A stretch of 64,000 nt of DNA, taken from assembly GCA_032358165.1 (NCBI GenBank), contig JAALGY010000032.1:806001-870000 (forward strand), in the 5' to 3' direction. Source of the DNA: Diplosphaera chodatii (taxonomy: Eukaryota; Chlorophyta; Trebouxiophyceae; Prasiolales; Stichococcaceae). Below the pieces are notes generated by a model, which was given only the letters and a program-made list of their open reading frames with translations, had not been told where the DNA came from and ran no database searches. This document shows, in pieces, positions 12,401-25,394 of the stretch; within the stretch, counting starts at the first letter, position 1, and each line of letters opens with the position of its first letter. Position numbers and translations under genes: made by a program.

Positions 12401-15400
12401 GCTGCGGCTTCAGCAGCAGCAGCAGCTCCAGTGCCAGCAGCAGGCAGTGGCACTTCCATGCCAGCAGCAGATGCTGTGGGCGACCAGGCTGGAGAGGGCA
12501 GTGCAGCAGAGCCGCCTCCGCCGCCCATGCACATGCAGCTGGACGCTCGCCTCAGCCTCAGTGCCGCCAGCAGGCTCGCGCTGCTGGCTCCAGACGGCTC
12601 GCCGGCAGCCACACTCAGCAGCAGCGGCGTCTCGCTGCTGGCCACAAGCGAGGGCCTCCCAGGGGCGGCAGCTGACAGGGGCAGCGCCGCAGGCGGCGCT
12701 CTGGACGCCGTCGCTGAGCAGAGCACACGGCAGCCTACCGGCAGCAGGCAAGGCCGTGGTAGCACTGCTGCAGCACCACAAGGTGCCACAGCCAGCGCTG
12801 CAGCGACGCCAGACGCACTGCGTGCCAGCCACGAGCTGCCGCCGATGCCACGCAGCGCGTCCGCCTGGCTGCGGAGCGGCTCTGCAGGGTTTGGCCGCCG
12901 CAGCAGCAGCACGCCGGCAGCGCCCCGCTCGAGCTGGCTGGCGTCACACAGCCCAGCATGCCGCCTCGACCTGGGCAGACTGGCGCTGAGCATGGCCTGC
13001 AGCGAGGTGGGTGCTGGCGGCACAGGACGCAGCACACCCCCGCCGGCGGCCGGCAGCAACCAGCCCGCGCTGCTGTCGGCTTTCGCCAACAGCTACCCAG
13101 CAGCCTCCGATGGGTCCTCTGTGTCACCAGCCGTTGCGGCAGCGCCAACACAGGCACAGCAGCCATCAGCGCAGCACTTGCAGCTGCTATGTATTGAGAC
13201 AGTGCATGTCGACCTAGTTGCTCAGCCGCCATCAGCAGCTACCAGCCCGCCGCAGGCTCCCATAGAGCTTGAAGGTGACTCCGATGTTCAGCAGATCCAA
13301 ATACAGCAGAAGTCCTACGAGGATCCTAGCTGTCATCTCATTAAACAACACTATCTGCAGAGCTTGCCTGCATGTCGCTACTATTGCTAACGCTGTGCCC
13401 CTCGCCATTGCAGGCAAGGTGCTCGTCAGCGGCATTGTGGCAGGGCTCGACAGGGTGCACGCAGCTGGGCTGCTGCAGCTTGGCGCTGCCTCCCTGCCAG
13501 ACGAAGCATTCATGGGCGCCCTGCAGGAGCTCAAGGCTGAAGTGCCACCCAGGCCGCCGCAGCTGACAGGACAGCCCCGCAAGCCACGGCCTCCAGCCGC
13601 TGCCAAGCCGGCATCAGTGCGCCTCAGTTCGTTGGGGATCGCACTCCAGGGCTGGGACCTCAGCTACAGCACAGCACCTTGCCAGCTGCCTGACCACAGC
13701 AGCTGCTTGGACCCTGGCAGCATGCTGCAGTCCCGGCACCGGCTGGCAGTTGGCACCGTTGGTGCTGAGCTCCTACTGCCGGTGAAGAGTGTGACCGCAC
13801 ACGTTGCAGAGCTGGCAATTTCTCAGCAGCAGCAGCAGCAGCATGCAGCAGGCATGCTCAGCAGCAATGGCAGCAGCCCACCAGCAGACGAGGCACACGT
13901 CTGCCAGCTTCTGCATGTTGCGTCCATCTCAGCTGGTGTCCTGCTGTCAGGCCACTCTGCTGTCAGGCAGCCGGAGACACAAGCAGCGACGATGGACAGC
14001 AGGAGCAGCGCTGCTCAACAGCATGGATGTGCAGAAGTGCGCACCGACAACAGCTCTGCAGCTGGCCCTGCTGTCGATCTGGATGTCACTGGCATCAGCA
14101 TGGCATTTGAGCCGGACGTGGCTTTTGGAGCCGTTGACACCCTGGGTGAGCTTGTGGCCATTGCTGAACAAGCGAGGCAGCAGCTGCCGCAACACTGGCA
14201 GCAGCGACTCAGACAGAGCAGCAAGAAAGAGGCTGCTGTCGGCAGCACAGTGCCTGGGCAGCGGAAGGTAGGGTCAGAACTGCAGATGGTACTGCGCCTA
14301 CGCAACCTGGCAGCCAATGTGGCGCTCGCCCCCGACGTGTGCTTTTCTGTCAAGGTAGGCAAGGACTCGCTGTGCGTACAATCTTGCAGCCAGCGTACGC
14401 AACCAATGCAGCAGGAAGGTCAGTGTGGTGATGGTGTCTTCCGAGATGTTTTGCAGGTGGCCGCAGCAGAGCATCAGGTGGGCTCCCAGGCGGCAGCAGT
14501 CTCGGCATTGGCAGTGCAGCTCAATGGTCAGGACATTGCCACGGTGCTGCAAATTCGTGCTGCTGCTGAGGTACATGGGGTCGCTGCAGCTGCGTCAGAT
14601 GCAGTCAGCAGCGCGAGTCCCCCGGCAGCCACGGCCACACCAGCAGCTAGGGGCAACAGCAGCATGTACCTGGCGGAACAGTCCAGCACCAGCATCAGGC
14701 CCTCGCTCACGATACAGATTCCTGAAGGGGCTGACAGCAGTGGCGGCACTGGCACCGCAAAGGCAGAGCCACCGTCGTCAGCGACTTCTGCAGCACGGCC
14801 GCTGCCGATGCCATATGAGAACGATGCGCCAAGGCTGGCACGCGCCCGTGCGGCTGCTGGCGTGTCGACCGACAGCGGCGACCCAGTGATGGCGCCGGCT
14901 GTTGTGGTGACCGCGGCTGTGGCCGGCGCGCGGATCGTGCTGCCACACGGCTGCGAGCTGGGCACAGCCGTCCGGGGCACAGAACTGTGGGCCAAGGCCT
15001 TCAGTCAGGTAGGCTCGCACGCATCTTTGGTGGCAGACTGTGCTGAGCAATTCCGGCAAATGCTGGTATTCTGCATTCTTTTTACGGACCCATGGGACGA
15101 CATGGCATGTGTGTGGACGCAGCAGGCGCTTTTTGCGGCTCAACTTTCAGGCTCTTCAGGCCAGTCAAGCACTTGGATTCCCAGGCTGTTGCTGTTGTAT
15201 CCTGTGCAGGACCTGAGAGATCATGTAGCCCTGCGACTGGGCAGCAAGCCCAGATCCCATCCAGGCTCCATGGCAGCCAAGGCAGCGCCGGCCATTGAGC
15301 TGCGGCTGCGGCTGCAGGACGTTGCCTTTGTCATGCAGCACCACGAGATGGAGGTGCGCTCCCTTCGACTGTCTGTTGTGCGCTGCACTTACATGAGTGT

Positions 15401-16681
15401 GGAAGTGAGCAAGCCATACGCATGCGCTGCTAAGCAACGGGTGCTCGGGACGCAGAGTACGAGCTGGCTCAAGTATGTTCGCCACGTCCGGGTGCAGGCT
15501 TGGCTGGCGACGCATGGCCGTGCTCTGCGGGAGGCCGTCACCGAGCAGCGCCTGTGGCTGCGCGCTCTGGAGACCATGCCAAACGACGGCATTGCCGACG
15601 GGCGGCGGCTGGGCGTGGAACGGCGCGTGGCGTCCGACTACCGCGCCGCCTGCCTGGAGGTACAAATGCGGCCATCTGGAACGTGAAGTCAGTGCAGTGA
15701 GCGGTTGGTGTGTTGCCACGTTGCAGCATGCGGGGAAGCAACCCGTCTTGCCTGGCTACACTTGGAGCTGGCATGAGTGACAGATGTGTTGTATTAATTC
15801 AGATGGATGGTGGCGAGGACCCCCGCGGCGACCTCATGCGAGCGGGCCTGGAGGAGGGGGAGATGGTGCTGCTGGTGTGCGGCGGCGGCCCCGCCGGCGA
15901 GGCAGCAGCCCGCCAACACATCGAGGTAGCCGCTCAGTAGCATCCGTGCCCGAATCACTGCTGGACAGGGCACGCTGCACCCAGGTAGAACATGGCCTGT
16001 ATCAGCAGGCGACCTCTGCAGTGCTACCGTGTGCCGTTTGCAGGCTGTGGACCCCCCGACAAAGGGCGTCCCACTGCGGCAGCTGCTGCGCCTGCACCTT
16101 GACGCGGCCGCCAGCGGCATCGCCGTCCACTTCTGCGGCAACTCCCAGGTTTGCACTGGCAGCTGGTCACTGCTGCTTGGCTGGCGGCACAGCACACCCT
16201 GACTGCATTGACGGCATGCAGGCGTCTCAGAACTTCGTGCATCAGCAGAGCTCCGGCACGTCTGCCTTGGCATACTTCCTTTCTGTAGTGGCTGACACTT
16301 GTCTGTGTGTGCTGCAGCCGCTCGCTGGCACTGCCAGCCTTACAGCCACGGGCGTCTTGGGCATCGGCCGGCAGGTCACAGCGCCGCCAGCCACTGAGCC
16401 GCGGTCCTTCGCGGTTGGCCGCCACCGTCGTGTGACAACGCAGGCATTGTCCCTACCATTTGCGAGTGTTCTGTCTACCACCCCGAGCAAACACACCCTA
16501 TTCACCTCCCCTGTCGCTGCTGCCAGAAGCTGCATAATCTGTAACATACTATGTCAAGGTTGCTCTGCAGGTTTGCCTTAAAGGATGCCGCTCAGAAGTC
16601 AAGGTGTACACCGACCTGGCCGTTGGCATTAAGGGCGTGGGTGGCGCATTCGGCGTCGGGCTGCAGCCCACCATCGGACTG
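9459..16681 (+). other. BLTP2 homologue: N-terminal half, exon list
   Basis: Exons: 9459-9535, 9880-9988, 10119-10670, 10844-11055, 11174-11384, 11550-11744, 11899-12015, 12125-13274, 13414-14354, 14457-15008, 15210-15353, 15498-15659, 15803-15925, 16044-16148, 16318-16374, 16571-16681. The three longest (12125, 13414, 14457; about 880 residues together) are mostly low-complexity Ala/Ser/Gln/Pro, with CAG-rich runs near 12413 and 13826. They look like disordered insertions relative to plant and animal members. Between them, recognisable strands such as GKVLVSGIVAGLDRVHAAGL remain, as expected if loops between beta-groove repeats expanded. Confidence 0.75.
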
Positions 16682-19600
16682 GTGAGTAGAAGGCGGCACT
16701 CAACACATCTGCATGAGGTATTTGCACAGGCTCTTGCGACAATCTGGGGGTAGGAATCCACTCCTGATGTAGTTGATTGGCAGTATGTAACGATACTTGA
16801 AGCGGCCGCTACCACTGTGCAGGTTGCGGCTGCGGGGAAGCGCATGGGGCCCAGCGACCCCGACAAATCCCGCCCCAAGCCGGAGAAGCTGCCCTGGTGA
16901 GGCTTGTCACATTATGTTCAGAGTGGGGGCCAAGTACGCTCACAGTTGTCTGGCTGAAGTGCAGATAGCAGTTTGACTGTAAGCCGACCTCGGCAGGCTG
17001 GCAGCTGAACATCCATCGTGCACTGCAGGTGGGACCTGATGCGGTTCCTGTGGCGCGGCAAGCTGCGGGCGCATGTGACCGACGTCGACTTCGCCTTGGG
17101 GACCACCATCGACCCCGAGATCTGCGCTGCATCCCGGCGCCTGCAGGTGCCTTGATCACATAGCCTAGTGGACCCCGCAGTGCTCCTGCACGCTTGCTGG
17201 CTGACTCGCATCTCGAGTCCTCGAGTCCCAACGAACCGTGTTCAGTGCTGCTTCAGTGCAGCGGCCCAGGGTGACAGTGGCTGACCTGCAGGTTGCCGTC
17301 AAGCAGCTGGATGTGGTGTTAGCTGACGGCATGCTGGACTGCACTTTTGGCGGGCTGGCCGCCACTGCGCATGCTGCAGCAGATCCGGTACGCTGCAGTC
17401 CTTTTGCTCCTGCGTGGCATCACGCACCAACAGCACTGCAACACAATGCCCACATGGTGTCTGGTGAAATGGTCGGTTGACATGCTGCTGGAGGCCCTGA
17501 GTTACCAAAACTGCTGTAAAGATTCGTCATGTACCTGATAACATAGGTGAGACAACCGGGGAAGCTACTGGCCCTGCCTTTTGCCGAGATCGGCACCCTG
17601 CTGGTCAAGGCAGCGTTCGCATGGCACCTGCCTGGCGGTCGCAGCCCAGATGACCATCATGTTTTTCCCATCCCTGCACCGGTACTTGTTTCCCCGGCAC
17701 CCTCTGCGCACTCGCCTCTGGAAAGACGTCAGTCTTGTTGCTCGTTGTCATGGCACCATGCAGAAGCACCTCGGCTGCACTTCCCTACCTTGTCAATGTG
17801 TTGTTCAGCCTTGTGGCTGCGATGGCCCCTGCAGGTGGCCGAGGGTGTAGTTCAGCACCCGATATCTATCGCAGCAATTGCCAAGTGTCTGGGCTTCGAC
17901 ATTGCGCTGACCGCCATCCTGGGCCCACCGGCGCCGATCACTGGGCCGCTGCCCGGCAGCAACGACGAGAGCGGAGCGCCTGTCGTATTCTTTGGCGACC
18001 ATCAGGTGACGACTTGGAGATGTTCTGGCAAGTGCAAGATGACGGATGCAAGGCACACAACTTAAGCAACTCAGTGGCACCGCCTGGATGCTGGATCCTT
18101 GTATGGCAAGCTCAGGCAAGCGCGGACCCGGGTTCCTGTGCTTTGTTGCAGATGCGCTTCATGCAGGAGCTGATTGCCACATTCAAGGCGCCGCCCGTGT
18201 TTCTGAAGCTGCCCAAGAAGCGGGGCACCTTTTTCGCACGCAAGCCCGCGGGCGGCGCTCCATCAGAGCCTGACGTGGTGAAGCTGCTGCGCGGCCTCGA
18301 GCTCGGTATCCAGGCCACCCCAATAGGTGCACGCCACCTGGCCCTCTCCACATTGCAGCAGTGCCACAAGCATGTCAAGAGCGGCGCACCTTGCCAACTG
18401 CTAAGCGTGTCCTGATGTTGCAAGTCCTAGAACAAACGTTGCCATTCAGTGCCAACCATTGCCTGTTGTTTTGTTGCTGCTGAGCTGGGCTGCTGCTGAT
18501 CCTGCAGACATCGTGCACTGGACGGCGGACATCGACGACCCATCGTGCGGCGTCACGGTATCAATTGCGGACGTGCAGTATGCGCACAAGCTGCGCCTTA
18601 ACCAGGCACTGCCAGCCGCAGCTGCTGCGTCTCTGCCGACGTACGCCATTTGCATGTTGCTTGACTGCACCTTGACTCGTAGTACATCCGGGCTCATGCT
18701 CCTGCTGCATGTACATGAGCTGTGTCCATGACGTCTTCTTTGCCACCCTCCAGCAAGTGTTCCCAGCACCAAGTGGCTCGATGCCTTTCCTCTGCAGCTC
18801 ACACCCGGGGACGTCATCACAGACGGTCAAGGTGGCTGTTGAGGGACAGCAGCTGCGCATCCTGCTGGGCACGGCCTCGCCTGGCGACGTCGCGCGGCTG
18901 CGGCGGCTGCACGAGCGCGCTGGCACGATGCCGAGCCGGAGCACCAGCTTTGGCACCACGTACTCAGGTATGTTTAGCGCAGTCAGCGTGAAACTGCAAG
19001 TAGCGATACGTCCACATATTCTACATGGGTTATCAAGTGAGGAGCGTATGGTGAGCAGGAGCCCTAGCAATGTGCCGCATCTAATGTTTGGGTAGTTGCA
19101 TGCAGACGCAGATGACGTCTCGCCGCGCAGCTTGCACCACAGCCTGTCGACGGACAGCATGGCAGAGCCCATTGCTGTCATTTCCGCCTTCTCCGTGCAC
19201 CAGGGATCCCCTGACGATGATCCGCAGCCGGGACCAGAAGCCAAGTGCGCTTCGCTGCAGTGCTTAACCATCGGACATTGGTTGTCAGCGCTGCTCAATC
19301 TCTAATGCTCCATCGTGTGATTTGACACCACGATGCCCGAGTCACCTTATAACAGCCGTGCAAAGCTGACCGTCTGGTGCATATGTCGTGCAGCATGGTG
19401 CAGGCGGCACTGCAGGACTGCCGCTTTGCCTTTGACTTGGACTCCCGCAATGCCATGTGGGGCGCAGCGCTGCACCTGGCAGCTGGTGTGGCGCCCTTCA
19501 AACGGCCTCCCTTCAAGAAGCCTGGCGCCCAGGGGCCGCAGGCAGTTGCGCAGCTGCCAGCGGACGAGGACCGGCCCCCAGATGGCCCAGCAGGTGTGAC

Positions 19601-22600
19601 TGTGTGCGCGGTCCATACAGAGAGGGACGGTGACTTCGATGTGGTCGTTGGATTGAAAGCTGCAATGCGGTAGTGATGATGGCACGCGACAGTCGTTTCT
19701 CATATGACGTGCATGGTGCAGGGCTGGAGCACACAGCACGGGTTGGCGCTGTGGCTGGCCAGGCACGGCAGGAGGGGGAGGGCACCCCTGATGCAACGCT
19801 GGCCGCAGCACACGACCATGTGCAGCAGGCTGTGGCGGTCAAGCCGCGCAGCCCAGCGCGAACACCAGCCTTGGCAAATGATGCCGACACCGGTGGCGAG
19901 CTGATGCGCCTGCTGCTGCGACAGGTGAGATGCATGCAGGAGGTTGCACGGTGGCCGTCTGTGGGTGCCCAGAGGACTGGAAGACGCAGTGCTTGCGATG
20001 TGTGTCGAATGGAGCTCAAAGGTATGTCATGTGTTGCAGCTGCATTTGATGCCATGTGCTCTGCAACTCGGACGCAGGACTGGGCGGAAGCCGCAGCCAG
20101 GGGTGCAGAGAATGCCGGCAGGGATGGCGGGTCAAGGGCTGGAACAGGCAGTCTCAGCGTGGACACCTCGGACCTGTTGCTGCACCATGCTGACAATGAT
20201 GTGAGTCAGGAAGAGGAACTTGCAGCAAAGAGAATTGGCTTGGCCTGGCTGCACCCACGCTGGGTCCACATATACCAGAAACAGTGCAGCAAGACACCTC
20301 ACAATAAGCAAGCTGCCCGACAGGATGAGGACCAGCTGTCGCTGGGGTCGCCGGCCCCGGCTGGCGCCCAGCCCTCTGTGCGCTTCCGCATACAAGTCTC
20401 CTCGCTGCAGGTGCGCTCTTGCTCAGAGCTGTCAAGAGCTTGGTGGCTGCCATCAACCGTTGATCAGCAACGGTGTGCCTGGCAGCTCACACCGAGCGAA
20501 AGCCTTCCACCTATACAATTTGTGGCAAAGACAGACGTCAACAAAGTATTCACCTTTCACCTGCCTCAGGTGGCAGCCGTGGATACCACTGGTGGCCGCT
20601 TCTTACTGGCCGCTGAGACGGCCCATGTCATGGGCGTCGACATGCCCTCCAGCCAGCGTGTTACCAGCCTTGCGGTCCGTGATGATGAGCTTGCATGGTT
20701 ACTTTCAACAGCACATTCCAGCGCCTGACGGTAGTCGCATTCCAGCACAGCAGTTGACTTGGCACCCACAAAGCAGATGAAGCCTTGCATTGTCACACCA
20801 CTGCACAGGTGCGGGAAGTGCAGGCGTACATCTCCAAGGCAGATGCGGACGGCGCACCCTGGCTGACCGCTAAGAAGGGCGAGCTGATACCATCGTCGAG
20901 TGCCATCAGGTGTCGAGTTTGCATCCCACCCTGCAGCCCCTGGAGCTTGTGCAGTGCATGCCTGGCGCAGTCGTAGCGCACACCTACATGAAGCAGGGCG
21001 CACCTACAGGGAGCGAGCCACTGAAGAGTGCCGTAAGATGTTGCCTTATGTAGGGGTCTGCCCTGCGCAGGCAAGTGTTCATGCCGTTCAGCCTGCAGCT
21101 GCGGCACACGAAGAGCGGCCGCACCAGCGGGCAGGACCTGCGGCTGCAGGCGCCCGAGATCCATGCGCTGCTCGACTCCAGGGAGTTCCTCACCTTCGTC
21201 GACGTCGTGCGGTCCGCTCTCCAAGCTCTCGGCTCTGCGTGCTGCTTGCACAGAACCAGGAACCAACTTGAGCCAAGCAGGCCATTGAGGTCACAGCATT
21301 CGGTGCATTGCAGAACTCCTCCTCTTGTGTCATGTCTGTGCTTGTCCGTCGAGGCAGGCATGTGATGATGCCGCCGCCGCCAGAGGTCGTCAAGCTCAAC
21401 GAGGAGGCGACGCTGCTCGCTGAGCCCGAGGACGAGAGCGTGGCCACCGGCCGGGAGGCGTTCGCGCTGCTGTACCAGGAGCTGGCCTCCCTGGCCACTG
21501 AGGTGCGATTCCAGCACTCAAACAGCCGGTCAACACGCACACGTTTCTCGCCTACGCACCTGAAGGTGTCCTCGAAAGTTCCTGCCGAGTCACTATTACT
21601 TGGCCAGCTGGCGGAAGCAGCAGTGACTAACGAATGTCCCACCTGAACAAATGCAGGCGCAGCAGGTGCGCCTTGCGCTGCCGAGTGCATGGCACAGGGC
21701 AGCCAACCAGGGCGGGGAGGCCGCTCACCGCCGGAGCAAGCAGGCAAGCGCAGACCTGCCAGGAAACTCGGACTAGACAGTATATCAACAGCGCCCGCAA
21801 AGCAACCACACTACCAGAGGACTAATTGAAGCATGAAAGCGCAGGTCAGCATGAGTGCACTGGATGTACCTGACGAACGGCGGGTGGTTGTCGACGTGTC
21901 ATCGGCGCTGCAGCAGTACTTCGTGGAGCTAACGGACACCGAGACGAGTGCAGAGTAAGATGAATGGTTGGCCGTTTCCGTCTAGCATGCCTCCTGGCCG
22001 TTGCTGTGGTCCCGTACTGCTAGCCTGGCACAAAATCTGCGGTCACATCAAGTAGTGCAAATGGACGACCGTCTGTGGCTGTGCTCCAGCAGCGCCAGGG
22101 CTGGCAGGCGGCTGCTGCTGCAGTGGCTGGAGCAGCAGGGCAGCGGCGCCGCGGCGGCACTGGAGTCAGTCACGACCACCCTCAAGGCCGCCAAGACCGC
22201 AGCGCGGAAGCGCCAGCTGGCAGACCATGCCGCCAAGGTGATGCATCATTAGCACGCTCCCTCTTTCTGTTGCAGACCATGCTACCTACAGCCCGAAGAC
22301 AGCAGCCGCTGCACTTGCATGAAGTGTGGTTCTGCAAGCTGTGGGTTGCAATGCGTGCTGTTGGCGCAGGTGGCTGTGGACGTGGACGCAGTGAAGTGGT
22401 CGTTGTGCCACGATCGGACGCCATTCTTCGCCTCCGCATTGTCGGGCCTGAAGCTGGCGATGACGCGCAACGAGGACAACTCTGGTGAGAGGCAGTGCTG
22501 CTTGCTGCCTGTTTGGCGATACCAAGCTCTCCGCCTGCATGCCCGCTGCACTGATCAGCTTTGTTGCAGCGCGTCTTGCTGCGGCGAGGACTTGACTCGA

Positions 22601-25394
22601 AGCACGGCAATCCTCACGGTGTCCTGATGCACTGGCCCGTGTCGATGCCAGGGTCGAGCAAGTTCCTGATCTACCGCATCGACATCGAGGAGCCGGCCGC
22701 GCCCGCTGCAGCCAGCCGGTGGGGCCACGCGCCGCCGCCCGCGGCCAGCCCCAAGCCCATCGTGTCGGCCTGGAACCCCGACGAGTCGTGGGACCACGAC
22801 CCTGCGGTGATGCCGCAACTCTTCCCCCACAGTTCGCAGAATCAGCAAGCGCCAGAGCGTGTGGGTGTTGATGCCATCTTACAAACCAAGTGCTGCCCGG
22901 CGCACAGGTCAACGCCACGGTGCAAATCTTGTGCGTGCACAGGCCATTGCTGGAGTCCCGGCTTGCTTGTCAGAGATGCAGTCGTTGCGAGACTGCAAAC
23001 GTCCCTTTGCAGGTGCGGGCAACGGCGGTGCTGGGCGTGCCCACCCCGGAGCGGCTGGTGTACGACAACCTGGACCTGCTGGTGCATCCCATGGCCGTTT
23101 CCTTCACGGACGACCAGCTCAACCAGCTGTGGGTGAGCTCCCCGGTTGACTTGTGTGCTGTTTGCTGCTTCAGCAGGTGTCGCATTCACACACAGCCGGT
23201 ATGAGGCTGAAAACACTCCAGCTTGTCAGCCAGGCGCGTGCTCACTGGTCGCATGCTCACTGGTCGACCTCCTTCTGCAGGAGTACTTCTTCCCCAAGGA
23301 GGAGGACCCCGCAGGCGGCAGCGCCGGCAGGGCGGGCGGCGGGGCCCAGGAGCTGTGGATGAAGTCGGCGCTGTCGCGCACCCTGAAGCGCGGCGGCGGC
23401 GGCGGCGGCAGCGGCAGCGGGAAGGGCAGCCGGCCTGGCACAGCAGCGGCAGCCGTTGCAGGTCAAGCTTGATCTGTGCCTGCATATACGCCTGTACATA
23501 TCGCCCAAACCCTGCTTTTCATGCCGAGTCTGCACTCGATGGCCCTCGGCATTACATTCGAGGCATGCCTTTCAGCCAACCCACCCCTGACCGAGGAGTC
23601 GCTGGCAGCGCTGTCGGAGGGCAGTGGCAGCGGGCCTGAGGCGAACACCGGTGGCGCAGTTGTCCCATCTGCAGGTGTGCTCACAAGGCGGTGAAAGCGC
23701 GAAGCCTTTTACTGCACACCCTGAAGGCAAACGAACTCATCACTGTTTGTCGTGCTGCTCAACACACATCATGTGTGCTGTGGGCCAATGTGCAGGGCAG
23801 TCGGTCTCCGATGCTGCCGGCTCAGCCCCGGCAGCAGACGCTGCGGCGGCGCTGCGCAACTCCGTCAGCAAGTGGACCCTGCCGCGCAGTTGGACACGTG
23901 GCAGCAGCAGCACCTCAGGTCCGCTCTGCAACGCTCAAGCCTGATGCAGTGAGCATGCCAGGCAGGACTCCTCCCCTGCAGCTGCGCCGCACCCATCAGG
24001 CTGTCATAGCTAGCCTAACTATGCCAGTGCGTTACATAGCGGAGAGTTGTCTGTAGGCACGACACCCAAGGCGCCAGAGGATGCGCTGGCATCTTTCACA
24101 CCAGCCAGTGCTAGCCGGCGCAGCCTGCTGCCGCACACCGACAGCAGGTGCGCACCCCTTCAGCTGCCCCAATCCACATGCAGGTCTGATTGAGTGTATG
24201 CATGGATCGGAGCGGGATAGGCTGGCATGCATGCAGTGTCTCTCGCACCACTTGGCAGTGCTGTTCCTGTCGTCATTCAATCACCGAGCAGTTGGCTGGT
24301 CACTGCAGGGTGTCCGGCGGCTCAGCAAATGAGGAGAGCAGCGGCAGCAGGAAGCGCCGGTCAAAGCCGCCGGCGCGGGTGGCCCTATTCCGCCACGTGC
24401 GCTTCAACCGCGTGCACATGTCGATCACATACAAGGGCACCTACTTCTCCCTCAACAACGCCAAGGTGAAACAGGCGCTGCTGCTGCCCAGCAGCAGATG
24501 CGACTGAACGGTGTCAGGCTGCGCCTGCTGTTGCTGCGCTGCGGGGTGCTCAGGTGCCCGCCAAGCTGCAGCGGATCACAGCGAGTGCTGCAGTTACAAA
24601 CCCCGCCTGTTTGGGGTTGATCGCACAGATGGTCCTGGACAACCGGGTGTACGACGGGCTGGAGGGGCCCTGGCGGGACCTGTTCCAGCGCCTCAAGTGG
24701 GACGTCGTCAAGTCGGTGCTCAAGTCCATGACCGGGCTGCAGGGCCGCAAGGTCAAGGTATGTTGTCGTCGTGAGTTCAGTTGTGCCCTTGACCCTGGAA
24801 GAGTTGCATGAGTGATTGTGTTGCACGCTGCCATGAGCCAAATTTGTTGCCACTGTCTGGCACGGTGCTCGCTCAATCAAGTCTGCCCATACCATCGCAG
24901 GAGCTGCTGCCATCCCATCTGCGCTCGGCGGTGGGCAAGGCGGAGTGGCGTGTGCTGCAGAAGTCGGCGCGCGCCTGGCTGGCCGCGAGAGGCGGCGGCG
25001 GCGGCGGCGGCAGTGATGGTGCTGCAGCAGAGGAGCCGCAGCTAGACGAAGCAGCCCTGCAGGTTGGTGCAGCGCCAAGAAGCTCGAGCTTGCCATGCGC
25101 ACGTCTGCGTGCATATCTGCTGAGGGCCGAGCAGGAAGTGGGATCTGTCCTCCAGCGTGATCTGAGCGTGAGTTACATGTGAACTTTGGCGCACAGGAGC
25201 TGCGCAAGGTGCGCCTGCTGCTGGGCCGGAAGCACGTGGACCGTGTGGCGGCAGCGCTGGCAGCAGATGCCATCAGCGCCGCCAATGCTGCGCAGGATCA
25301 GGCAGCAGGAGCAGCTGGCGGTGACGCCAGCAGCGCAGACGCTGTGGCGGCAGCGGCCGCCCGTGCTGTGGAGCAGCAGCTGCAGGACAGCTAG
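9459..25394 (+). CDS. BLTP2: Bridge-like lipid transfer protein, SABRE/KIP/Hobbit family
   Basis: This is a 46-exon gene of about 3,041 residues; the total is a multiple of three and every phase chains. The N-terminal exon 9459-9535 encodes MPAMPSLWWITLRI... with a hydrophobic segment, as in SABRE, Hobbit and KIAA0100, which anchor in the ER by an N-terminal helix. The body should form the long hydrophobic groove that moves phospholipids between ER and plasma membrane. Family landmarks seen: PWWDLMRF (Fmp27 GFWDK region, residues ~1606-1613), FLLAAETA, RQVFMPFSLQLRHT, SAWNPDESW, EYFFPKEED (~2663), and the C-terminal HMSITYKGTYFSL then WDVVKSVLKSMTGLQGRK (~2850-2922). Length exceeds plant SABRE (~2,600) because of Ala/Ser/Gln-rich insertions. 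Weak joins: exon 1 to 9880, the 20570 exon end (20659 or 20674), and 21503-21844. Family call is near certain; exact exons less so. Confidence 0.93.
16823..25394 (+). other. BLTP2 homologue: GFWDK region and conserved C-terminal half, exon list
   Basis: Exons: 16823-16896, 17029-17146, 17262-17387, 17547-17681, 17835-18005, 18152-18326, 18508-18640, 18798-18967, 19106-19259, 19394-19593, 19722-19924, 20078-20200, 20324-20410, 20570-20674, 20809-20909, 21071-21211, 21358-21502, 21845-21954, 22024-22237, 22370-22484, 22559-22806, 23013-23132, 23281-23461, 23576-23674, 23796-23918, 24057-24147, 24309-24465, 24629-24757, 24901-25062, 25197-25394 (TAG). The join 16896/17029 makes LPWWDLMRFLWRGK, matching the PWWD.MR core of the Fmp27/SABRE GFWDK domain. 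The segment from 22559 to 24757 aligns most clearly with SABRE. Poly-Gly runs at ~23391 and ~24992 sit beside the EYFFP and C-terminal blocks. Confidence 0.8.
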
